Shown piece by piece: positions 37,801 through 47,098 of a stretch of 64,000 nt of DNA. The DNA comes from Leptolyngbya boryana PCC 6306 (lineage in GTDB: Bacteria > Cyanobacteriota > Cyanobacteriia > Leptolyngbyales > Leptolyngbyaceae), in contig NZ_KB731324.1 of NCBI RefSeq assembly GCF_000353285.1, positions 5,288,577 to 5,352,576 of the forward strand. Reading direction: 5' to 3'. A program made the position numbers and the translations under genes. The notes beneath the pieces were generated by a model. That model worked only from the letters and a program-made list of their open reading frames with translations, did no database searches and was not told the DNA's origin. Within the stretch, counting starts at the first letter, position 1; each line of letters opens with the position of its first letter.

Positions 37801-39417
37801 GTGATAGAGTGGTCGATCGCTCAACAAACTTCTTTGGACAGCAATTCAGCTGTTGATACACAGACAGCCGCTACTATCCCCGAAGTAGTCATCATTTTAA
37901 TTATTCTGCTGCTGATTGCGACCATTGTTGCTTTAGTCACTCAAAGTCTGAGAATCCCTTATGTAACTGGATTAGTTTTAGCAGGGTTGCCAATTACGGA
38001 GCTTTGGTCGCGACGGATTGGATTAGATCCTGTCTTGGTTTTAAATCTTTTCCTTCCGATTCTGATTTTTGAAGCGGCAATTAATACCGATATTCGTCGT
38101 CTCCGCAGCACTTTTAAACCGATCGCGCTATTAGCAGGACCAGGTTCGATCTTTTCCTCAGCAGTTATTGCAACTCTACTAAAGTTTGGACTGGGACTCG
38201 ATTGGATTTCTGCCTGTCTGGTTGGCGTGATTTTGGCAAACACGGATACCGTCTCCATGATTGCTGTATTCAAGGAGATCCGCGTTCCTTCTCGATTAAC
38301 AACAATTGTGGAGGGAGAAACACTCTTCAATGATGCGGCTGCGCTAGTCTCGTTTAATTTACTTCTAGTTGTCTACGCCACAGGCTCGCTTACCGCTGTT
38401 CAAGGAATACGAGAAGTGCTCTTAGTTGCAATCGGCGGGGCAATGGTTGGAGCCGTTTTAGGGTATTTATGCCTTCCCATCTTTGTGCGATTGCAAGATC
38501 CGTTAAGTAGCCTTTTATTAACAGTTGCGCTGGCATTAGGAACGTTTCAGATTGGGCAATCTCTGGGTGTTTCGGGTGCAGTATCAGTTGTGGTTGCGGG
38601 GCTAATTTTTGGCAATTTGGGGCTGTCTCGAAGTTCTTCTGCGTCAGAACGAATTGCGCTCTTGAGCTTTTGGAACTATGCCAGCTTTGGTGTGAATACT
38701 TTTATCTTTTTGCTGATTGGGATTGAAATTAATATCGAAACGCTGTGGAAAATTGCGCCTGCGATTCTGTTTGTGATTTTGGCATATCAATTAGGTCGGA
38801 TTCTCTCTGTCTACTTACTCCTTGCAGGACTGCGTTGGTTCGATCGACCGATTCCACTCGTCTGGCAGCATGTTTTATTTCTGGGCAACATTAAAGGCTC
38901 ACTCTCGATGGCATTAGCCTTGAGCATTCCGCTGACCGTGACGTATCGAAGTGACATTATTGCTCTGGTATTTGGTGCGGTCTTATTCTCTCTCGTTGGG
39001 CAAGGATTAAGCTTGCCCTGGATGGTCAAACGGCTCAAAATTGCCCGTATTTCAGATACATTGCAGCAGGCAAAGCAATTGCAGATGCAGTTAATTGCGT
39101 CGAAAGCGGCTCAGGAAGAACTCAGTAGTTTGCTGAGATCGGGGGTACTCCCGAAGGCGATTTATGAAGAGTTATGGGCATCCTACCAAGTCCGGGTCGT
39201 GCAATCTGAGCACGTGCTCCGCGACCTGTACAATCAACGTCAATCAACTCGTCGCGAGCCTGAGCACAGTGAGCTAGATGCAATTCGACGACGATTGCTG
39301 CTGGCAGAAAAAGGGGCCGTGGCGAATGCACTCCGCAAACAGATTTTGCCTGAAGATCTGGTGCAGACATACATCAAAGAGTTAGATGAGAAACTTCTAA
39401 CGTTAGAAGATGACTAG
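37801..39417 (+). CDS. CPA1-type cation/proton antiporter
   Basis: This 538-residue membrane protein has about a dozen helices of the CPA1 fold. The exchanger motif appears as GVILANTDTVSMIAVFKEI, and EGETLFNDAAALVSF carries the paired acidic site (ND) typical of electroneutral NhaP-type transporters. A cytoplasmic tail of about 120 residues after the last helix is helical and charged, without an RCK domain. The start was set at GTG 37801 because a consensus ribosome-binding site, AGGAGG, lies seven bases upstream. Longer in-frame starts at 37732 and 37765 lack one. It ends 21 bases from the convergent DUF355 gene. Confidence 0.85.
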   Translation: MIEWSIAQQTSLDSNSAVDTQTAATIPEVVIILIILLLIATIVALVTQSLRIPYVTGLVLAGLPITELWSRRIGLDPVLVLNLFLPILIFEAAINTDIRRLRSTFKPIALLAGPGSIFSSAVIATLLKFGLGLDWISACLVGVILANTDTVSMIAVFKEIRVPSRLTTIVEGETLFNDAAALVSFNLLLVVYATGSLTAVQGIREVLLVAIGGAMVGAVLGYLCLPIFVRLQDPLSSLLLTVALALGTFQIGQSLGVSGAVSVVVAGLIFGNLGLSRSSSASERIALLSFWNYASFGVNTFIFLLIGIEINIETLWKIAPAILFVILAYQLGRILSVYLLLAGLRWFDRPIPLVWQHVLFLGNIKGSLSMALALSIPLTVTYRSDIIALVFGAVLFSLVGQGLSLPWMVKRLKIARISDTLQQAKQLQMQLIASKAAQEELSSLLRSGVLPKAIYEELWASYQVRVVQSEHVLRDLYNQRQSTRREPEHSELDAIRRRLLLAEKGAVANALRKQILPEDLVQTYIKELDEKLLTLEDD

Positions 39418-39437
39418 CATGGGCGATCGTTGAAGAA

Positions 39438-39920
39438 TTAGCACTTGTATCCAATTTGGCGTAAGAATGCTTGTCGAGTTTGAATGTCTTCATTTGTTTC
39501 CACACCTTTCGGTGAGAATCCATCAATGACACCTAAAATTCCGCGACCTTGTTCACTTTCTGCCACAATGACTTCAACAGGATTCGCAGTCGCGCAGTAG
39601 ATGCTGCACACTTCAGGACATTGTTTGATTGCGTTGAGAAAGTTAATTGGATAAGCATTTTTCATCAGTATGACAAAGCTGTGTCCTGCTGCGATCGCTT
39701 GAGCATTTTTCACAGCGACTGCTTCTAAGGTTGGATCATTGCTGGCTTTCCGAATCAAACAGGGTCCTGATGCTTCACAGAAAGCAAGTCCAAACTTGAC
39801 TTGAGATGAAATCCCGACCAATATTTCATACAAATCTTCAACGGTTTTAATGAAATGAGTTTGACCCAAAATTAAATTGCTGTCTTCAGGAATGTCTAAT
39901 TGCACTGTTTTCAGTTCCAT
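39438..39920 (-). CDS. DUF355 / adenosine-specific kinase family protein
   Basis: This 160-residue protein matches the family often named adenosine-specific kinase from an archaeal structure: LGQTHFIKTVEDLYEILVGI, KFGLAFCEASGPCLIR, AAGHSFVILMKNAYPINFLN and CSIYCATANPVEVIVAE are family blocks. Bacterial members have no proven function. The ATG at 39920 is preferred because AGGAG sits at the right distance upstream. It is the last gene of a four-gene minus-strand unit that starts at 41142 under one of the shared promoter modules, which suggests a link to the low-oxygen island. Confidence 0.8.
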   Translation of the reverse strand: MELKTVQLDIPEDSNLILGQTHFIKTVEDLYEILVGISSQVKFGLAFCEASGPCLIRKASNDPTLEAVAVKNAQAIAAGHSFVILMKNAYPINFLNAIKQCPEVCSIYCATANPVEVIVAESEQGRGILGVIDGFSPKGVETNEDIQTRQAFLRQIGYKC

Positions 39921-39956
39921 GTTGAGTTCTCCTGAGCACACTTCTAGCCGATAGAT

Positions 39957-40748
39957 CTAGAACATAACCTTGAGAATCTTGTGAAGAGGCGCTTTAATCG
40001 ATCGCGATTTGGTGTCATGCCGACTCATTTGAAGTTTTTGTACTCGAGCTAACGCTGCTCGGTAATTTGCTTGATCTCCTCGTGCGTTAAAGAGTTCGGC
40101 TGCTTTTTGGAAATCTGCGATCGCATGTTCAGTATCACCTTGGTCAAGGTAAGCTAAGCCTCGATTATCATAAGCCTCGCCAGAAGTTGGATCGATCTGA
40201 ATTGCCGTTGTATTGTCTGCGATTGAACCTGTCAAATCCCGAATCATTCGACGTGCTTCACCTCGACTAAAGTAAAGTACAGCAAGAGTGTCTCCAGGAA
40301 CTCCGAGATTCAGGGCTTGAGTGTAGTCTTCGATGGCTGGTTGGTACTTTTTGAGATAATGACGAGCCGCTGCTCGATTAAAGAAGGCTAAAGCTTGATA
40401 TGGAGATAATGCGATCGCTCGAGTTGCATCTGCTTCTGCACGCTCGAACTCATCGACCATCAAATACAATCCTGCCCGATTGGCATAAAGTCTTGCATTG
40501 TTGGGATGAAGCTCGATCGCACGGTCTAAGTCTGAAATCGCGCCTCTAAAATCGCCTCGATTTGCCTTTTCAACCGCTTGCCAGAGCCAATCTTCAACCG
40601 TAATTTGAGCAATAGAGATGGCTTGATTTTGCAAGTTTGAAGAGGATGAGTATTGCACTGCTTGAACATCATTTCTGATCGAAAATCCCTCGATCAGAAG
40701 TGCGATTGCAACACTAAAGCTCAGCATAACTTTTGAGATGCTGCTCAT
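39957..40748 (-). CDS. Secreted or membrane-anchored TPR-repeat protein
   Basis: This 263-residue protein has an N-terminal hydrophobic signal or anchor (MSSISKVMLSFSVAIALLIE) and then four to five TPR units, recognisable by AIELHPNNARLYANRAGLYL, AIALSPYQALAFFNRAAARH, ALNLGVPGDTLAVLYFSRGE and AIQIDPTSGEAYDNRGLAYL. TPRs mediate protein-protein contacts. The start at 40748 is supported by a GAAGGAAG ribosome-binding site; an in-frame start at 40844 would add 32 unlikely residues. It probably acts in the periplasm or at the membrane, with unknown partners. Confidence 0.78.
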   Translation of the reverse strand: MSSISKVMLSFSVAIALLIEGFSIRNDVQAVQYSSSSNLQNQAISIAQITVEDWLWQAVEKANRGDFRGAISDLDRAIELHPNNARLYANRAGLYLMVDEFERAEADATRAIALSPYQALAFFNRAAARHYLKKYQPAIEDYTQALNLGVPGDTLAVLYFSRGEARRMIRDLTGSIADNTTAIQIDPTSGEAYDNRGLAYLDQGDTEHAIADFQKAAELFNARGDQANYRAALARVQKLQMSRHDTKSRSIKAPLHKILKVMF

Positions 40749-40833
40749 AACAAAACTTCCTTCAGCATTCGATTGCTGAGTTTTGATGACGTTTGGAAAA
40801 AATGTCGTCGATTGCTTTCGACCGCTTACAGGC

Positions 40834-41142
40834 TCATTTGTCACAGATTAAATCTGCCCAATACAACTGAGCTAAGAGATCTTGAATTTTACTAAACAAT
40901 GGCAGATTCCCTTGGCGATTGAGTTTGAGTTCATCTTGTACCAGCACGGTTGCAGCATTGACTTTAGGAGCGGCAGGCAATCGAGGTAGATGGGTTTCGG
41001 CAATTAAGGCTGTCGATTGTGGTACGACGATCGCTGGATTTTCTTGCGGCTCAGTTGGTTCATCCCACGGATCAGGGATGGAATAGCGATCGATATCTAA
41101 CAAGCCGAGAGAGGGTCTGTCTGAAGCAATGTTTAATAACAT
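40834..41142 (-). CDS. Small acidic proline-rich protein of unknown function
   Basis: This 102-residue protein starts MLLNIASDRPSLGLLDIDRY and has a proline/glutamate stretch (IPDPWDEPTEPQENPAIVV) and a C-terminal amphipathic part (LFSKIQDLLAQLYWADLICD). No domain is recognised. The ATG at 41142 is set by a very strong ribosome-binding site, AGAGGAGG; longer frames have none. It is the first gene of the minus-strand unit and lies 38 bases from the end of a shared promoter module, so it is probably the most directly regulated gene of that set. Function unknown. Confidence 0.68.
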   Translation of the reverse strand: MLLNIASDRPSLGLLDIDRYSIPDPWDEPTEPQENPAIVVPQSTALIAETHLPRLPAAPKVNAATVLVQDELKLNRQGNLPLFSKIQDLLAQLYWADLICDK

Positions 41143-41179
41143 AATTGCCTCCTCTAAATTGTGATTTCTCCTCATTGCA

Positions 41180-41211
41180 ATCGTAAGCAACAAAGTTGAG
41201 GAACTTGTGAG
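41180..41211 (-). promoter_or_regulatory. Shared promoter module, copy A (leftward)
   Basis: Read on the minus strand, the 17-base block CTCACAAGTTCCTCAAC (41211 down to 41195) is followed after nine bases by TACGAT (41185-41180), fitting a -10 TAnnnT. A start site near 41173 would give a leader of about 31 bases to the ATG at 41142. The same arrangement recurs at three other genes of the island. Confidence 0.7.
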
Positions 41212-41223
41212 ATTTGATCAAAT
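41212..41223. promoter_or_regulatory. Perfect 12-bp palindrome between divergent promoter modules
   Basis: ATTTGATCAAAT is a perfect palindrome. It sits in the space between copies A and B of the shared promoter module, so one regulator could bind here and affect both divergent promoters. It resembles half-sites of FNR-like regulators only loosely (no four-base spacer), and no such site was seen near copies C and D. Confidence 0.4.
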
Positions 41224-41231
41224 TGGCAATC

Positions 41232-41263
41232 CTCACAAGTTTCTCAAACTCTTCTCTTACTGT
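41232..41263 (+). promoter_or_regulatory. Shared promoter module, copy B (rightward)
   Basis: CTCACAAGTTTCTCAAA (41232-41248) is followed after nine bases by TACTGT (41258-41263). The predicted start near 41270 leaves about 38 bases to the ATG at 41308. It is divergent from copy A, and the two 17-base blocks are almost identical. Confidence 0.7.
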
Positions 41264-41307
41264 GAACGCAGAGGAAATATCCTGCAATTCCTCAGAGGAG
41301 GTATGCT

Positions 41308-41988
41308 ATGACATCGCTGAAATCCTCAAGATTGATTGGCGCGAGTCTACTCGGTCTGGTCTCGTTGGGTGGAATAGGTTATGTGATTTGGCATCTTGTC
41401 CAACCTCGTCTCTATCCAACCGATGCCAGCCAACTTTTTCCTACAGCTCAATCGACTGTGGAAGCCACGAGAGAGGTTCTAAGCTGTACCATCACAATGG
41501 CAGAAATTGATACACCTCACCCGCCGCTTCCCGTCTATTTTGCTGCCAATAATCCGACAAGTCGGATCGTGGGTCACTTAGACAATCATGCGTTTGTCAC
41601 GGTGGCAACAGAGCAAAATGGATGGTTCTTGATTCAGAATCCTATGCAAGGCTGGATTCCAAAAACACAGACCCAAAATAGCTGTAATGAAAAAGTCGAA
41701 TTGGTCAAGTTTAGTCCGAAAGGAGGTCGAAGTGCGATCGCCGATCGATTTGTGGGATCAGGAAGCCACCTTTATCGTGTCCCGCTTACTCAAGGATCAA
41801 CGCTAACGGTCTCGAATACGCGCGGTGTGTTGCCTTTTGTCCTTGATCCAGACGGAGAAATGTTTGGAAATCCGAAAGAGAGTCAGATCAACTGGACAGG
41901 TCAAATTCCACGCACTGGAGTTTACACCTTAGAAATGCTCTCGCAGCATAAAGGCTATCGATATGCTTTTACCGTTTCTGTAAACTAA
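41308..41988 (+). CDS. Membrane-anchored SH3-domain protein
   Basis: This 226-residue protein has one N-terminal membrane helix (LIGASLLGLVSLGGIGYVIW, residues 11-30) and a periplasmic part with a bacterial SH3-like domain (PLPVYFAANNPTSRIVGHLD, then NGWFLIQNPMQGWIPKTQ). The C-terminal beta-rich region (GSTLTVSNTRGVLPFVLDPD) could be a second small sandwich. SH3b domains often bind peptidoglycan or proteins. The ribosome-binding site GAGGAGGT precedes the ATG. It is the first gene downstream of module copy B, 144 bases before the hydrogenase operon, which it may lead. Confidence 0.78.
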   Translation: MTSLKSSRLIGASLLGLVSLGGIGYVIWHLVQPRLYPTDASQLFPTAQSTVEATREVLSCTITMAEIDTPHPPLPVYFAANNPTSRIVGHLDNHAFVTVATEQNGWFLIQNPMQGWIPKTQTQNSCNEKVELVKFSPKGGRSAIADRFVGSGSHLYRVPLTQGSTLTVSNTRGVLPFVLDPDGEMFGNPKESQINWTGQIPRTGVYTLEMLSQHKGYRYAFTVSVN

Positions 41989-42132
41989 GGCGAAGTTGCT
42001 ATGCAGTGGAGAGAGTTGGAAACAGTAGATTCTAGGATGAGTTTCGACAATATTGCTGATCTGTACTGGCGATGTACTAGCGTGAACGTTGCCGTAACTG
42101 TTCGTCAACTTGCAGTGAGGGGATAACGTATC

Positions 42133-43269
42133 ATGAATGAAATCAATCTTGGCGATCGCGTTGTTATCCAACGACAGAATTTACAAAGCCTCTTTGCTGC
42201 GCTTCAGCAATTGGGATATGAGCTAATTGCGCCTACCATTCGGGAAGCAGCAATTGTTTACGATGCAGTGTCTTCTGTTGAGGATTTGCCGATTGGATGG
42301 ACTGATGAACAATCCGGAGGAACCTATCGCCTCAAGCGACGCGAGGATCAGGCGTTGTTTGGCTATGCCGTGGGCGCGCATTCGTGGAAAAAATATTTGT
42401 TTGCACCCCAGGTTCGACTTTGGCAAGCAGAGCGTAAAGGGCAAGAGATAACGATCCGTGCAGACCCGCCAGACACAACAAAGCGCGCTTTTATTGGTGT
42501 GCGATCGTGTGATCTTCATGCGATCGCGATTCAGGATCAAGTCTTTCTGCATGGAGAAGCAGTTGATCCGCACTATCAATCCCGTCGCCACGATAATTTT
42601 GTGATTGCGGTGAACTGTGGACAGGCAGGGAGAACCTGTTTCTGTGTGTCCATGCAAACGGGACCCGAAGCTACGAGCGGATTTGATTTGGCATTAACGG
42701 AGGTACTCAATCCGACGCATTACTTTGTTGTCGAGATTGGTAGTGAAGCGGGGCGAGACATGCTTCAAGCTGTGCCTCATACGATCGCAACGCCAAATGA
42801 TCAGGAGATTGCTCAACAGATTGTTGCAGAAACGGCGCAACACATGGGACGCACGATGCCAACTGAGGGCATTAAAGAATTGCTCTACGACAATCTAGAA
42901 CATCCCCGATGGAATGACGTTGCTTCGCGATGTCTCACCTGTGCGAACTGTACGATGGTCTGTCCGACTTGCTTTTGCTCGACAGTCGAAGATACGACTG
43001 ATTTAACAGGCGATCATGCTGAGCGCTGGCGACAGTGGGATTCCTGTTTCACAATGGATTTTTCTTACCTGCATGGTGGCAGTGTGCGCGTCAGTACAAA
43101 ATCTCGCTATCGCCAATGGATGACCCACAAATTAGCTTCGTGGATTGATCAATTTGGCACGTCGGGTTGTGTGGGGTGTGGACGATGTATTACTTGGTGC
43201 CCCGTTGGGATTGACATTACGGAAGAAGTCAAAGCGATTCGAGACAGTCAGGAGGTCAAACACGAATGA
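42133..43269 (+). CDS. hydB: Hydrogenase beta subunit, bacterial ferredoxin-type (sulfhydrogenase HydB-like)
   Basis: This 378-residue protein is the iron-sulfur electron-transfer subunit of group 3b-like [NiFe] hydrogenases. The C-terminal third contains two [4Fe-4S] motifs, [16 protein letters not shown] and [15 protein letters not shown] conserved N-terminal block ([18 protein letters not shown]) and [14 protein letters not shown] are typical of the family. It should pass electrons between the flavin subunit and the catalytic dimer, in the cytoplasm. Its stop overlaps the start of the next gene by four bases. GAGGGG lies upstream of the ATG. Confidence 0.88.
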   Translation: MNEINLGDRVVIQRQNLQSLFAALQQLGYELIAPTIREAAIVYDAVSSVEDLPIGWTDEQSGGTYRLKRREDQALFGYAVGAHSWKKYLFAPQVRLWQAERKGQEITIRADPPDTTKRAFIGVRSCDLHAIAIQDQVFLHGEAVDPHYQSRRHDNFVIAVNCGQAGRTCFCVSMQTGPEATSGFDLALTEVLNPTHYFVVEIGSEAGRDMLQAVPHTIATPNDQEIAQQIVAETAQHMGRTMPTEGIKELLYDNLEHPRWNDVASRCLTCANCTMVCPTCFCSTVEDTTDLTGDHAERWRQWDSCFTMDFSYLHGGSVRVSTKSRYRQWMTHKLASWIDQFGTSGCVGCGRCITWCPVGIDITEEVKAIRDSQEVKHE

Positions 43270-43739
43270 TGACGAACTTGGCACCGTTGTTAAAAGAACA
43301 TGCTTTTTTTGAGGGGTTGAAGCCTGAGTATATTGAACTCTTGGTTGAGTGTGCGTCTAATGTTCGGTTTGAGGCAAATCAACTGATTTTCCGACAAGGG
43401 GAAAATGCCGATCGCTTTTATCTGATTCGACAAGGCAAGGTCGCAGTCGAGATTAGCACCCCTGGACAATCTGCGATCGTGATTAAAACCTTGATGGAAC
43501 ATGATGTTATGGGTTGGTCTTGGCTATTTCCGCCTTACCGCTGGCAATTTGATGCTCGGGCGATGGAGCTAACTCGGGCGATCGCACTTGATGGTCGATG
43601 CCTGCGAGGGAAATGTGAGTCTGATCCGGTACTCGGTTACGAACTGATGAAACGCTTCTCAGCGATTATGCTCGAAACATTACAAGCGACTCGCCTCCAA
43701 TTGCTCGATCTCTACAATGTGCCGAGTCGGAGGGCGTAA
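43266..43739 (+). CDS. Cyclic-nucleotide-binding-domain protein without a DNA-binding domain
   Basis: This 157-residue protein has a cAMP-receptor-type beta-barrel (ANQLIFRQGENADRFYLIRQ, VAVEISTPGQ) and a terminal helix, and stops there with no helix-turn-helix, so it is not a transcription factor. It overlaps its neighbours on both sides (ATGA and TAATG), lying between the beta and gamma hydrogenase genes, which strongly suggests a subunit or regulator of the enzyme. The phosphate-binding cassette is degenerate: the expected R-A of PRxAxV is not clear, so ligand binding is uncertain. Confidence 0.85.
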   Translation: MMTNLAPLLKEHAFFEGLKPEYIELLVECASNVRFEANQLIFRQGENADRFYLIRQGKVAVEISTPGQSAIVIKTLMEHDVMGWSWLFPPYRWQFDARAMELTRAIALDGRCLRGKCESDPVLGYELMKRFSAIMLETLQATRLQLLDLYNVPSRRA

Positions 43740-44569
43740 TGATCCTAGAACCGATGCAGCCTCACATCTACCGAGTACGGCAAACGCGGAAAGAAACCCA
43801 TGACACCTTCACAATGGAGCTAGAACCTGCGCAAGGGAATCAACCGTTTTACTTTGCGCCAGGTCAATTCAACATGCTCTATGCTTTTGGGACTGGAGAA
43901 TGTGCAATCTCTATTAGTGGGAATCCTACTGAGCCAAACAAACTCTTACACACGACTCGGATCGTGGGTAATGTGACGACTGCATTGAGTAAATTGCGGC
44001 CGGGTGATTCGATGGGCATTCGAGGTCCATTTGGCAAGGGATGGGATTTGCAAGCCGCAGAAGGCAATGATGTGGTGTTTGTTGCTGGAGGGATTGGATT
44101 AGCTCCCTTACGTCCTGCGATCGCTTACGTGTTGGCGAATCGAGCTAAGTATGGCAAAGTCGTGATTTTGATTGGAACACGCACGCCCCAAGATATTCTA
44201 TTTCGGCATGATTTGAAGCAGTGGCGATCGCGTCTTGATTTAGAAGTTTTTGTCACGGTCGATCGGGCTGAACCGGGTTGGCAAGGCAATGTAGGAGTCG
44301 TAACTGCTTTGATTCGACGTGCGCCTTTTGATCGACTGAACACAGTTGCAATGATTTGCGGCCCCGAAATTATGATGCAGTTTACCGTGATGGAATTGCT
44401 CAAACGAGGGGTGAGTCCAGAGAGCATCTACATCACGATGGAACGCAATATGAAATGCGCGATCGGGTTCTGCGGACATTGCCAGCTAGGGCCGACCTTC
44501 ATCTGTAAAAATGGCCCCGTATTTCGCTATGACCACATCAAATTCTGGTTTGACCAGCGGGAGTTTTAG
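43739..44569 (+). CDS. hydG: Hydrogenase gamma subunit, FAD/NAD(P)-binding (sulfhydrogenase HydG-like)
   Basis: This 276-residue flavoprotein of the ferredoxin-reductase/PyrK superfamily has an FAD-binding barrel ([15 protein letters not shown]), a nucleotide-binding domain ([20 protein letters not shown], then [20 protein letters not shown]) and a C-terminal [2Fe-2S] motif, [17 protein letters not shown]. It should oxidise or reduce NAD(P)(H) and exchange electrons with the beta subunit. NADP specificity is known for characterised group 3b enzymes but cannot be read here. The ATG overlaps the stop of the cyclic-nucleotide gene. Confidence 0.88.
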   Translation: MILEPMQPHIYRVRQTRKETHDTFTMELEPAQGNQPFYFAPGQFNMLYAFGTGECAISISGNPTEPNKLLHTTRIVGNVTTALSKLRPGDSMGIRGPFGKGWDLQAAEGNDVVFVAGGIGLAPLRPAIAYVLANRAKYGKVVILIGTRTPQDILFRHDLKQWRSRLDLEVFVTVDRAEPGWQGNVGVVTALIRRAPFDRLNTVAMICGPEIMMQFTVMELLKRGVSPESIYITMERNMKCAIGFCGHCQLGPTFICKNGPVFRYDHIKFWFDQREF

Positions 44570-44573
44570 AGTA

Positions 44574-45353
44574 ATGAAACAGCTACATAAGCCGAAACTT
44601 GCTGTTTGGAAATTTGCGTCCTGTGATGGGTGTCAATTGAGCTTGCTCGATTGCGAAGATGAATTGCTAACTGTGGCAGGAGAGATTGAGATTGCCAATT
44701 TTATGGAAGCTTCTAGTGCAGTTGTCAAAGGTCCTTATGATTTGTCGCTAGTTGAAGGTTCGATCACCACTCCTCACGATGCAGAGCGAATTCATCAAGT
44801 CAGGCGGGCTTCAAAACGACTTGTGACAATTGGTGCTTGTGCAACTTCTGGGGGCATTCAAGCGCTCCGAAATTTCAAAGATGTCAAAGCCTTTACTTCG
44901 ATTGTTTACGCTAAGCCAGAGTACATTGAAACTCTGAATAAATCGACTGCGATCGCAGATCATGTGTTCGTTGATTTTGAACTTCGAGGCTGTCCGATTA
45001 ACAAGCATCAATTGCTAGAAGTGATAAGTGCTTTTTTGAGCGATCGTAAACCTGTCATTCCTACTTACAGCGTGTGTATCGAATGCAAGCGTCGCGGAAA
45101 TGTCTGTGTGATGGTTGCCCACGGAACGCCTTGTATGGGGCCTGTGACGCAGGCGGGATGTAATGCGCTTTGTCCGGCGTACAATCGAGGGTGCTATGGC
45201 TGTTACGGTCCGATGGAAAGCCCGAATACGGCTGCATTGAGCCAATGGTGGAAGCAGTTAGGAGTGGACGAAACAGATCTGGTTCGGGCATATCGCACGT
45301 TTAATGCCTATGCAGAAGCCTTTCGCAAAGAGAGTGAGCGTCATGAGCAGTAA
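44574..45353 (+). CDS. hydD: [NiFe] hydrogenase small subunit (sulfhydrogenase HydD-like)
   Basis: This 259-residue subunit carries the electron-relay clusters next to the active site. The proximal cluster cysteines are in [24 protein letters not shown] and [11 protein letters not shown]. Additional clusters are suggested by [20 protein letters not shown] and the C-terminal [11 protein letters not shown]. There is no Tat signal, so the enzyme is cytosolic, as in group 3. The start at 44574 follows the previous stop by four bases; a longer frame from 44511 would overlap. The 3' end overlaps the large-subunit start by 11 bases. Confidence 0.9.
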   Translation: MKQLHKPKLAVWKFASCDGCQLSLLDCEDELLTVAGEIEIANFMEASSAVVKGPYDLSLVEGSITTPHDAERIHQVRRASKRLVTIGACATSGGIQALRNFKDVKAFTSIVYAKPEYIETLNKSTAIADHVFVDFELRGCPINKHQLLEVISAFLSDRKPVIPTYSVCIECKRRGNVCVMVAHGTPCMGPVTQAGCNALCPAYNRGCYGCYGPMESPNTAALSQWWKQLGVDETDLVRAYRTFNAYAEAFRKESERHEQ

Positions 45354-46632
45354 AACGATCAAAGTCGATTATCTCGCTCGCGTAGAAGGTGAGGGTGCGA
45401 TGTATGTGAAGATCCGCGATCGTAAAGTGCAAGATGTGCAGCTTAAAATCTTTGAACCTCCTCGATTTTTTGAAGCATTTTTACGCGGACGGCAATACAG
45501 CGAAGCTCCTGATATCACGGCTCGAATTTGTGGCATTTGTCCGATCGCGTACATGATGAGTTCGATTCATGCAATGGAAAATATCTTGGGCATTGACGTC
45601 GAAGGTGGATTGCGCGCACTCCGGCGATTGATTTACTGCGGCGAATGGATCGAAAGTCATAGTTTGCATATTTTCATGCTGCACGCGCCGGATTTTCTGG
45701 GTTACGAGAGTGCCATTCACATGGCAAAGGACTATCCGGAGCTTGTGCAGCGGGGCTTAAGACTGAAGAAAATTGGCAATCGAATTCTAGCTTTGATTGG
45801 TGGGCGAGAAATTCATCCGATTAACATTCGAGTAGGTGGATTTTATAAGCTACCGACTCGGCAGGAACTACGATCGCTGATTGATGATTTGCAATGGGCG
45901 TGTGATACAGCAGAAGAAACTGCACGATGGGCAGCAACCTTATCCTTTCCTGAGTTTGAGCAAGACTATGAATTCGTTGCGCTTCATCATCCGAATGAAT
46001 ATCCAATGAATCAAGGACGAATCATTTCTAACAAAGGATTAGATATTTCAAATGATCAGTTTTATGAATACATTGAAGAACAGCATAAGCCTCATTCCAC
46101 TGCTTTACATGCCATCATCAAAGAGCGTGGAGATTATCTCGTAGGTCCGATCGCACGATTTAATCTCAATTGTGACCAACTCACCCCCCGCGCTCAAGCG
46201 ATCGCGCGTGAAGTCGGGCTGCTTCCTATCTGTCGCAATCCATTTCAAAGTATTGTGGTTCGCAGTATTGAAGTACTATTTGCTGTGGAAGAAGCCTTGC
46301 GGTTAATTGAAACGTATGAAATGCCCGATCGAGCAGTAGTTGATTACAAGATTCAAGCAGGAGTTGGGCATGGCTGTACAGAAGCGCCCCGCGGAATTCT
46401 CTATCATCGCTACAAGATTGATGAAAAAGGCGATATTCTTGATGCCAAGATTGCACCACCGACTTCGCAAAATCAAGGCAGGATTGAACATGATCTGTGG
46501 CAATTTGTAGAGCAACAGATCGATTTAGCAGATGATCAATTACGATCGCAGTGTGAACAGCTGATCCGAAACTACGATCCTTGTATTTCCTGTTCAACGC
46601 ATTTCTTGAAGTTAGATGTCGATCGAGCCTAA
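45343..46632 (+). CDS. hydA: [NiFe] hydrogenase large subunit (sulfhydrogenase HydA-like)
   Basis: This 429-residue catalytic subunit has both nickel-ligand pairs: [20 protein letters not shown] near the N-terminus and [11 protein letters not shown] near the C-terminus. After the conserved His there remain only nine residues (FLKLDVDRA), the peptide removed by the maturation protease encoded next. The segments [11 protein letters not shown]-like and [16 protein letters not shown] match group 3b enzymes. It catalyses reversible H2 oxidation. The ATG at 45343 overlaps the small-subunit stop; an in-frame start at 45304 is less likely. Confidence 0.92.
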   Translation: MSSKTIKVDYLARVEGEGAMYVKIRDRKVQDVQLKIFEPPRFFEAFLRGRQYSEAPDITARICGICPIAYMMSSIHAMENILGIDVEGGLRALRRLIYCGEWIESHSLHIFMLHAPDFLGYESAIHMAKDYPELVQRGLRLKKIGNRILALIGGREIHPINIRVGGFYKLPTRQELRSLIDDLQWACDTAEETARWAATLSFPEFEQDYEFVALHHPNEYPMNQGRIISNKGLDISNDQFYEYIEEQHKPHSTALHAIIKERGDYLVGPIARFNLNCDQLTPRAQAIAREVGLLPICRNPFQSIVVRSIEVLFAVEEALRLIETYEMPDRAVVDYKIQAGVGHGCTEAPRGILYHRYKIDEKGDILDAKIAPPTSQNQGRIEHDLWQFVEQQIDLADDQLRSQCEQLIRNYDPCISCSTHFLKLDVDRA

Positions 46633-46636
46633 CCCA

Positions 46637-47098
46637 ATGCAAAATACGATGCTGATTGGTGTGGGAAATGAATTTCGACACGATGATGCGGTCGGATTAA
46701 TGATTCTAAGAAAACTTCGCAATCAGCTTCCAGAAACGATTTCAACGATTGAAGCATCGGGCGAGGGAACAACATTAATCGAGTTGTGGCAAACCAGCGA
46801 TACCGTTTATCTATTTGATGCTGTGTCTTCGGGTTCTGAAATTGCTACGATTCATCGCATTGATGTTCATACTCAATCGATTCCATCGCAATTTTTCCAC
46901 TATTCCTCTCATGCGTTTGGAGTAGCAGAAGCGGTTGAACTTGCTCGATCGTTGAATCAACTTCCAAACAAACTCATTCTCTATGGGGTAGAAGGAAGTA
47001 ACTTTGCAATTGGGATCGGACTGTCAGAAGCAGTCGAGCAAGCTATAGAAACTGCGATTCAACAAGTGTTATCAGAATTGGAGATCAACCATGCATGA
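46637..47098 (+). CDS. Hydrogenase maturation endopeptidase (HybD/HyhD family)
   Basis: This 153-residue protease cleaves the C-terminal extension of the large subunit after nickel insertion. The family motif IGVGNEFRHDDAVGLMI gives the conserved Asp pair, and FHYSSHAFGVAEAVELARSL holds the other nickel-sensing region. It starts five bases after the large-subunit stop. An ATG at 46616 in the overlap is possible, but the family usually begins near MLIGVGN. It is expected to be specific to the hydrogenase encoded upstream. Confidence 0.87.
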   Translation: MQNTMLIGVGNEFRHDDAVGLMILRKLRNQLPETISTIEASGEGTTLIELWQTSDTVYLFDAVSSGSEIATIHRIDVHTQSIPSQFFHYSSHAFGVAEAVELARSLNQLPNKLILYGVEGSNFAIGIGLSEAVEQAIETAIQQVLSELEINHA

